From assembly GCF_020379485.1 (NCBI RefSeq), contig NC_063451.1, positions 25,030,630 through 25,094,629 of the forward strand: 64,000 nucleotides of DNA, read 5' to 3'. The DNA is from Brassica napus. Lineage: Eukaryota; Streptophyta; Magnoliopsida; Brassicales; Brassicaceae. How positions within the stretch are numbered: position 1 is the first letter of the stretch; every line of letters starts with the position of its first letter. Below, piece after piece: positions 56,827 to 64,000 of the stretch. A program made the translations under genes and the position numbers. The notes beneath the pieces are model-generated. The model had not been told where the DNA came from and did not search any database. It saw only the letters and a list, made by a program, of their open reading frames with translations.

Positions 56827-59800
56827 CTAGTGGTATTCCGGCGCTACGCGCCGGGTTCGTATGTTTTATCTTAAATGAATTTACAATTCATTTTACGGTC
56901 TCAGTAAAGAAAATATGAATATGAAAATATGTTGAAAGAAAATGATATTCATTTGATAGTGGTTAGGGACCGTAATGTATTACTTTGTTTTGAAGTTGAT
57001 TAGTTCAAAGTGGAATATCATAAGTGGTTGCGACTAATCGATTCGATAAAAGTAGAATAAAAAACCGATATTCGTAACAAAGTTAATTTAATTAGAATTT
57101 AAACATAAAGTCAAGTAGATGTTTTATTTAGAAAACATATGTATACTCTGTTAAGTACCATGTGGACAGTATACGGAAGGAACGGCATTTGAAGTTCTAT
57201 TTTATAGACTAATTTGAATTTAAACGTGTGTAATAAGCACATGTGTTACCAGCTCGAAAGACATCTCATCATTAGTTCGTTGTATTTTGTTAGTAATTCT
57301 ATTAGATGGTTTGTCAAAATGTTGATGTTTATATTTTTGTACACCCATTTGATTTGAGCGGCCTTGACTAAAACTGTTGATGATTTCGTGATATTATGTT
57401 TCCCCTCGAAGAGTAGCTAGCACATGCGGTGATATTTTCTTTGATTTTAAGAAGTTTTTTATAATGCTTGATAGTTGATGATTTGAATTCATTTTTTGAA
57501 TTTTAATGAAGATAGCGATATTGAATTGGTATTACCAGTGACTAATTATGCTAAAATTTTATAAGTAAAATCTGAATTGCTAAATTTTATTATTTATTAA
57601 GGTGGACCCATTAAGTCTAAAAATGATATTTTTGCAAACTCAACTCATTATGGTAGAATGTGTAATGTCTAAAACATTCTTAAAAGTTTTGTAAAAAAAA
57701 TTATTTATACTTTGAGACAAAAAAGAAGATAAATAATTTTGTTCTAAAAATTATTGCGTAACACTTATGAAGATTGCATCATGCTGTAATTTTCCTTTAC
57801 TTGTAATTGATGTCATTTTGCTAAGTTAGAAATTTATCTGATATATTAGTTAAGGGAATCTTTTATAATAATTCTGAAATGTCAGAGACGTGAATTTTCA
57901 ATCAAATTATCTAATTATATTATTTTTATTCAACATATTAGACCATTATAATAACACAAAATTAATTTTTATTTCTTAGTACTATAGAAATATATTGATT
58001 ACATATTCATATATAATCATTTGTTTTATAGTTTATCTCCAGCTGTAATACATATAATAATGTTCATTTCCTTAATGCGTTGGAATTTTGCACATAAGTC
58101 TTAGAATCAATATTTAAATTTTTTTAATAATTAAAATTAATCTTTACAATTTAATTTAACTGGGAGGAGATTGAGCCAACACCAATATACATCACATTTC
58201 CTTCTGATTGTATAATTCCTAATAATTCCTAGAACTTGTACTCAGACCGGGGCGACTTGGTAGGATGACTCCACCTTTCACGGCCATCTCCATTGTATTC
58301 GCCACCTCGTCTAACTTAGATCAATGAATTTGCCGACTCATTGAGAAAGAAACATAAATAAATAGGATTCTGAATCAATAACATGATTACTTATTCCTTA
58401 CGCTATCTGGTAAGTAGATCATTTTATCTATTTACTCTGTTTGGAACATAAGCATTAGATTTTCTAGCAAAAGATACATTTTCAATCTTATTTTGTATTT
58501 GAGATAGAACTGGACTTGACAATGGATCAACCATTATTTACATCAAGTAATGCCCAATTTAGATTAAGAGGAACCACAACCATAGCGTAAACACCAATCT
58601 GCAGTCACATATCCGGTTGCACCAAACACAGTCCCATCGAAATCTACTCTTTAAAAATGCCAAATACAATAACATTTGGATTACTATCAAGTTTTTTTCT
58701 GAAAAAACAATGTGGGAGAAAACAAACTTGAGCGAACGAAATTCTGTTTACATTGTTAACCAAAAACACTCAAGGTAATAGAAACTAAGATTAAACAATA
58801 TTTAAAATACACATAACATCAAGACTGCTGGAAACGAAAAATGAACATCTTAATTATTGAAGAAGCAGACACGATTTTTTTTAAAAAAAATAAATTTTGT
58901 TATTGAGTTATTCTTGTTGGCGATGAAAAGTTTCCATTTTTGTTCACCGGCGCATTTCTCTCCAGCTTCGCCTTCCTTCTTCCAACAATGTCCTCGTAGT
59001 CCTCCTGCATCTATTTGATATATAAGCTTTGTTACATAACCAAAAATAATGAATAGAGACAGCTTCGAACGTTATCAAACATTTATGTTTCTAAAAAGAG
59101 AGTGAAAGTTCTTGACAAAAAAACAGAAAAGAAAGAAAGATACTCATTTTGGATAAGTCGGAGATGAATTCTTCTTTTTCTTTCAAAAGAAAAAAACTAT
59201 GGTAAAAAATATTAATACTCTGTTTCCAAACATTAAATTCATTAGATCACCTGATCAAAATACAGTCATATGATATCATATCACTAAAGCATGCGTCTTT
59301 ATAGCATATACAATGAATATTTGTGTTACAGGAATTAGAGTTTGACAAAGGGTTTTGACACACAAAAAAACACATATCATTGACAAAGGAAAAAAACCTT
59401 CAAATATGCTTGAACATCATGGAGATCATATCCTCTCTGTTTGATGTACTCTGGAAACTCAAGAGATGGAGCTTTCAAGCTCCTACTGCAGTCGCTGATG
59501 AGCCTGGTTTAAGCCAGGTGAAGAATGTTTGTTTGTCCTATTAAAGGAGAGAGAGAGAGAATGAGTTAAGCATTCACTGTGATAAACTTCCATCTTTGAG
59601 GTCTTTGGCTGCTTCGGTAAGTTCAATGAACTTATTAAAGCCAGAGGTTGCAGCTCCTCTGCCAAGAGCTGCTCCCTCATTAACACATCTTTGCTTGCTA
59701 TAAACCCATCTGCTATACCCGGATTAGTGATTACCAGCAGCAGTGCAGGTAAATTGGAACCACTTGTGGCATTGCCCCTGAAACAGAGGGTTATGTCAAC

Positions 59801-61036
59801 CCTGGGCCATACTTGTTGAAATCATCGAGTATGATCTGCTGATCAGCTTTCTTAAGACCCTGCATCAACACCACAAAATGTTTCAGAGTTAGTGTCCGGC
59901 AATCCAAATATTTATATATACATATCTATGTGTTAAAGATGGTGCCATGGTCCTTTTTATCTAGACTCAGTCACGTGAGAATGTAACATGACTTTCAAAT
60001 AGATGATATTGTAGACAGGACTCTGCCTTCAAGCTAATTGGTTATTAGAGAATCTGGGAATTAAAATCACTTTGAGTTCCAAGATGCGTTGAAACTCCAT
60101 GGGAGTTCCTTCTGGAAACAATGCATGATAAGTGTCTGCCACTGAATCTTAAGAAGTGCTTTAGCTCTGCTTATTTCACGCTCACAAATTCCCAGTAGCT
60201 GGCAGCAGTTGAAGTCGTCTGCAATTATCACAAACTTCAGATTTAAAAGGCTAAAGTATATACAATAGCATACTGAAACCCGAATACTTTATGATACCAA
60301 CTGTGTTTTTTTTAGCAAAGGCATTATGATACCAAAATGCTTCATGCTCAGATAACATCAATAACAATTTTTTTTTTAGAAAACAGAGACACCAGCGGAG
60401 CTACATATCTGTAAATTGGTATTATGAGATGGCTAACCTATCTGGCAAGGGAAAGAATTTTTAGAAGAATTGTCTTCATGGCTTGCTTATCTAGTAACAT
60501 CTATGAAACCAAGAACAAAAAAAACAAATAATCATCTTCCAAACTCTAAACAGATGAAAAAGAAGGCTCTGATACATAACCTGCGAGAGGGACGTCATGC
60601 CGATTTAAGCCGAAACCGCTAAGTCAAAGTTGTGTTTTTCATCGCTGGAAGATGGGATATTTGTACTCGAAGCTTCATCGATGAGGTCAATTGAATGATG
60701 CAGAGTGGGAAGAGTGGGTTAATCACGCAGAAGTTGGGAGTAAAGAACGTATCAATGCAAGGAGGAGACGTTACGGAGAAGCAATCGACGTTTTGAGTTT
60801 TCTGGAACTTTCGTCTGATAAAATACCAGGGTCTTATGCGAGAAGGCGAGGAAAATTAATTTTACAATAGGCTTGAATTGTTTTCTCAAGCCCATTACGC
60901 AAGTGTAAAGCAAAAACTCAAACACAAGTAAAAAAACGCAGCCAATTAAATGGCGACACGTGTCAACAAATGCCCACCCCTAAAGATGGACGTGGAGAGC
61001 TAAGGTGAGAGAAAACTCTGTTTTATTATAGATAGA
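56827..61036 (-). mobile_element. Helitron with captured exons (4.2 kb)
   Basis: On the minus strand the 5' end is TCTATCTATAATAAAACAG from 61036 (or 61032), preceded by A. The 3' end has the hairpin CCGGCGCGTAGCGCCGG followed by AATACCACTAG ending at 56827, then T. Spacing, hairpin and A..T target fit a Helitron. No Rep/helicase is present, so it is non-autonomous. Its first 150 bases include CGACACGTGTCAAC, a perfect palindromic core. Gene-like pieces lie at 58920-60600, and the 3' 2 kb is AT-rich. Confidence 0.8.
58920..60598 (-). pseudogene. Captured exon fragments of unknown gene(s)
   Basis: Minus-strand exon-like pieces with splice borders: 60598-60581 (MTSLSQ, donor GTTATG); about 60230-60070 (DDFNCCQLLG and, in another frame, DSVADTYHALFPEGTPMEFQ and RILELK); 59859-59800 (GLKKADQQIILDDFNKYGPG); 59777-59734 (GNATSGSNLPALLL); about 59700-59570 (TSGFNKFIELTEAAKDLKDG); about 59475-59397 ([20 protein letters not shown] then HDVQAYLK); 59030-58925 (MQEDYEDIVGRRKAKLERNA). 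Frames do not join cleanly, so it is not a working gene. I recognise no family. More than one donor gene is possible. Confidence 0.5.
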
Positions 61037-61521
61037 TGACAAGCAATGCAACAAATTTATGAATATGTATTCTTCTATAACAAGACTATATTTCCTTGGT
61101 TTGAGTGTTTACTTTACAACAACATTGTCTGTTTAATGGGGGGGGGGGGGGAAGTCAGGCAACTTAAGTAAGATCGATCATCCCCAGGGAAAGTGAATAT
61201 CTTCTTGCAATCGTCATTAATTTTACAAGGACTTCTGTACACACATCTGTTTGCTGGAAAATTGATTGGAAACAGTATAAGTAAATATGAAATAACGTTT
61301 TATGTAGCATTCTCTGCTCTATATATATGAATAATATAGGAAGAAAATATTACCAGTAGACTGAGAAAAAAGGAGAAAAATAATTAACCAACTTAGAAAC
61401 TTTTGTGCTGACATTACTATTGTCTTCGTAGCTCTATTTATTGGTGAAGATAACTGAAGCAGCCAAGAACAAGCTTGCAAATTTTGTAGCTCTATTGTCT
61501 TTGTAGCTCTATTTGCAAATT
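61037..61521. other. Spacer with G14 run
   Basis: AT-rich, no gene. A G14 homopolymer lies at 61138-61151, rare in this AT-rich setting. Confidence 0.5.
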
Positions 61522-62294
61522 TTAACTGAAGCAGCCAGTAACAGAGATCCCTCCCTGGTCAATTCGTCTCAGCAATAAGAATATGGCGATCACTCCAATC
61601 AAAATCAACATCTTCACAAAACTCTTCCACTGTCTGAGTACCATGACGTGTTTTGCCCTCACATTAGAACAGAAAGTTTCAGATTTCATCATCTTCTCCT
61701 TGTTCTTCCAAGGATGCCACACATACAAAAGCTTGTCTTTCGGATCCTGCAAATATCATTGAAAAAGGTATGATCCATGACATGGGAAGCTCTGTTCTTG
61801 ACCTGTTCTAGCAGCATTAGAACCATATAATCATGTTCACTCTTTCAATGGCATTTGAAACAAAACTCCTCTTTCTGAAGCTGCTTCTAACTCAACATCC
61901 TTGGTTAAACCTGAAACTAACAACTCCTTCTCCAATGAACTCCAAATAAATCAAATTCAGCAGTAAACAAGCCTTGTAAGATGAGTCTATTGAGCCAAAC
62001 TTCTCAAATAATACCTCGCAATGCTTAGCCGTTCCATCCAAAAGTGTCTGACTATCTCCCTCCATTCAAGTTCACAAACATAACTTGTGATGGATTCGGA
62101 ACTCCTTGTTTCCTTAAGAAAGTGATGTTACCCGGTAATGTAAGTGTATGAGACATGAATTTGAACTTGAATTGCCAAGACTTTAACAGCTTCTGGCTTC
62201 TCCTAATTCTCAGCAGTTCTTCTCGGTGAGGCATAACGTTGAACACTGGATCTGCGCAATCCAACCTCATGATAGCAGACACATTTTGAGGCAT
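61522..62294 (-). pseudogene. Unresolved minus-strand coding remnant with a membrane segment
   Basis: 62294-62052 reads MPQNVSAIMRLDCADPVFNV, RREELLRI-type basic sequence and LTLPGNITFLRKQGVPNPSQ. In another frame, overlapping and continuing to about 61985, is CELEWREIVRHFWMERLSIA then RYYLRSL. 61752-61522 reads DPKDKLLYVWHPWKNKEKMM, HVMVLRQWKSFVKMLILIGV then IAIFLLLRR, a basic stretch followed by one hydrophobic helix, ending SVTGCFS*; an intron acceptor TTTGCAG precedes it. Together this looks like the C-terminal part of one gene with a frameshift, or several exons. I do not recognise the family. Confidence 0.4.
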
Positions 62295-63098
62295 CTTGTT
62301 TTACGAGAATGACCATCTGCTAGACTGATAGAGTTCCTGCAACACACATTCTGGTCTGTTCTGTAATTTATCAGGTATGTGAGCAGCTTTAAACGGAGAT
62401 CTTCATAACCCGATCCTCAATATACTGCTACAACCCAAGGTTACTTCCATCTGCAAGATTAGATACGGTCCATCAGTAAACCAAATATGCTTTATGCCGG
62501 CTCTAGACCATAGAACAATCATATGATCTTCAGTGTTCTCCTGTTTCAGAACTGTTCCTCTGCTTTGAATCAGCAACTTATGTTGAGCCGCATTAGCATA
62601 CCAAAGTCAACTTATGTTTCAGAACTGTTTCAAATGCATACCAAATTCTCTACTATAAAAGTGAGCCTTTTGTCCCTTCGTGTCTTCAACAAGAACATCA
62701 GGTTCTACTAACTCGCGATCATCATCACCTTCTATAATGCAGACCCTTGATCTCTTGTGTTGTAAATGATTATCAGTGGTATCAAGTTCATCACAAAACA
62801 CAGGATACATAAGAAAAAGACAAAAAAGCACACAATACATAAGAGAACCATCCGACAAACATCTTTCAAATGTCTTAAAGAGAGAGAGAGACCAAAAGCA
62901 TAAAATAGAGTCCAAAAAGCAGTCATCGCTAATAAGTAATACTAGTTAAACACGAGAGACCAAAAGCACACAATACATAAGAGTTACTACGCATCTTTCA
63001 AATGTCTTTAAATTACTAAATAGGGGAAGAGCGGAGGCCACGGTTCTTGTACGTCTGATACCACCTAGGACTAGACAACCTCCACAGCTTATGAGGTC
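62295..63098. other. Region with a possible minus-strand exon
   Basis: At 62915-62619 the minus strand is open (SLFKTFERCLSDGSLMYCVL, then DELDTTDNHLQHKRSRVCII and EGDDDRELVEPDVLVEDTKG), hydrophobic then acidic. It may be an exon of the gene at 61522-62294, but splice sites are unclear. AATACATAAGAG and ATCTTTCAAATGTCTTAAA phrases occur twice (62835-62880 and 62972-63014), a short local duplication. Confidence 0.35.
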
Positions 63099-64000
63099 CT
63101 AAGCGACCCCTAAGCTTAAGCTTTCAGCCGCCGAAGCCGTTGCTGCTGCTTCTGAAATCCAGCAATCACCTTGGATGCTCAGTGTTCCCGTAGCCTGGTT
63201 GATGACTCTTCTCACCACAGCTTGGTAGTGATAAGGCTCACCAGTCCTAGCCTTGGCCAAGTCCTTGTATGCTATGTAGATGACAGCGGCTTTAGAATTG
63301 AGACTTGGGGGCTCCTTATCATCAAGAGATTCTATGGCCACTTGGACAATCTCCAACTCAAAGTTGGAGAGATCCTTCTGCATCAACAAGATTTTGCATT
63401 ATCACCATGTATGTTATTGATACATCAACAAATATGTTATTGATAGGCAAAGTGGGAGAACATAAAACTTACAGCTTTAAACCACCTATGGGAAGTACAG
63501 ATTGCAAGTTCCACATACAACGATATCCAATCACATTGCAACTCAGATTCATTCAACTGCCAAATAAAAACAAATATTAGTAATTTAAGTAGTACGCTAA
63601 AAGCAAAATTGATGCATGCAAGCGACCACAATAAGAGTATATTACCATGTAATAAGAGTATATTACCATGTAAAAACGCTTTGTGTCACTGAAACCAATC
63701 TCAGAGAAGGGCCATGGAATTATTGACAAGGCCCAATTATCCAATCTGTCTTGGTAGTTTGTAGACACTGGCTCGGAATGTGGACGTAAGAAAGGAGTTG
63801 ACTCTTTCTTTGAACTCTTGGTCCCTATGAGATATGTCAAATATAGTCAGCAAATTAAAAAGTAGTGAAATTGATTAAATGGATCAACAAAGCAACCTTT
63901 ACCTTGAGGTCTAGAGATGGGGCATGTCAAATCTAAAATGCCAAGATGTTCTTACTCTACGAGAACCTGAAAGATCTGCTGAAAACCGCTAGATGGAAGG
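63099..64000 (-). CDS. UPF0725 (DUF626) family protein, 3' part; runs off the right edge
   Basis: A Brassicaceae-expanded family of unknown function. Minus-strand exons: ending about 63902 (PISRPQ, donor GTAAAG), 63824-63667 (SSKKESTPFLRPHSEPVSTN, YQDRLDNWALSIIPWPF, SDTKRFYM), 63556-63473 (LNESELQCDWISLYVELAIC then TSHRWFKA) and 63378-63099 (KDLSNFELEIVQVAIESLDD, SKAAVIYIAYKDLAKA, YHYQAVVRRVINQATG, end SLSLGVA*). The DTKRFY..., ESELQ-DWI-LYVELAICTS and VVRR--N-ATG blocks are family hallmarks. In the last visible exon the frame meets TAA just upstream (near 63955), so either a splice site lies there or the gene is damaged. A 21-bp tandem duplication covers the donor at 63661-63666. Confidence 0.75.
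63630..63671. repeat. 21-bp tandem duplication over a splice donor
   Basis: AATAAGAGTATATTACCATGT occurs twice in a row (63630-63650 and 63651-63671). On the minus strand each copy contains ATG|GTAATA, so two equivalent donors lie 21 bases apart; use of the distal one would add seven residues in frame. Confidence 0.85.

Noticed and set aside
60695..60800. Plus-strand peptide SGKSGLITQKLGVKNV resembling the start of bacterial-type ribosomal protein L3
   Set aside because: Very short, on the strand opposite to the captured exons, and followed by a stop; probably chance.

Overview
The window is plant nuclear DNA, almost certainly Brassica or a close Brassicaceae relative. Low-copy genes match Arabidopsis families closely: prefoldin subunit 4, a DUF1685 protein, an AUF-type F-box protein, a PER1-like protein, a beta-galactosidase fragment and a UPF0725 protein. 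Introns are short with GT..AG ends, and the mobile elements are of Brassicaceae type (CACTA with CACTACAAGAAAA ends, Helitrons ending CTAG-T, copia, gypsy, a TRIM and LINE-1). All coordinates, splice sites and duplications were read by eye; family names come from recognised motifs, not from a search.

Left part (1-38.5 kb). The 5' end of PFD4 runs off the left edge on the minus strand, and a two-exon DUF1685 gene reads rightward from 35977. I recall the Arabidopsis counterparts as neighbours (At1g08780 and At1g08790). Between them lies one nested transposon complex. A degenerate Ty1/copia element (1567-35259, 234-bp LTRs, target duplication GATTG) was hit by a complete CACTA element (3324-15860, TSD CAT), a LINE (17797 to about 24085, minus strand) and a second CACTA element (24917-33718, TSD TTT). 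Both CACTAs encode, on the minus strand, a Transposase_24 (TNPA-like) protein and a TNP2 transposase. The first has open reading frames and looks potentially autonomous. The second has two TNP2 frameshifts. CACTA-1 also carries a plus-strand ATHILA ORF-1-like gene in tandem duplicate, one copy broken, joined by a patchwork of templated filler DNA. CACTA-2 carries a degenerate telomere-like CCC[G/C/T]AAA array.

Middle (38.5-46.6 kb). A MITE-like element contains a 2.8-kb non-autonomous CACTA related to CACTA-1. Next comes a chimeric pseudogene joining beta-galactosidase exons to PER1-like exons, followed by a Helitron 3' terminus.

Right (46.6-64 kb). A gypsy element with 1.9-kb LTRs ends 20 bp upstream of an F-box start codon. 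That F-box gene is a pseudogene, further hit by a MITE, a TRIM and a tiny poly(A) retroposon in its stop codon. A 4.2-kb minus-strand Helitron (56827-61036) with captured exons follows. Unresolved coding-like pieces and a minus-strand UPF0725 gene close the window.

The most unusual signals are: a tandem RNA-hairpin array with compensatory changes inside the gypsy LTRs; the filler-DNA junction inside CACTA-1; two parallel CACTA subterminal motif sets differing by one base; and a 103-bp plastid 16S rRNA fragment inside the copia leader.
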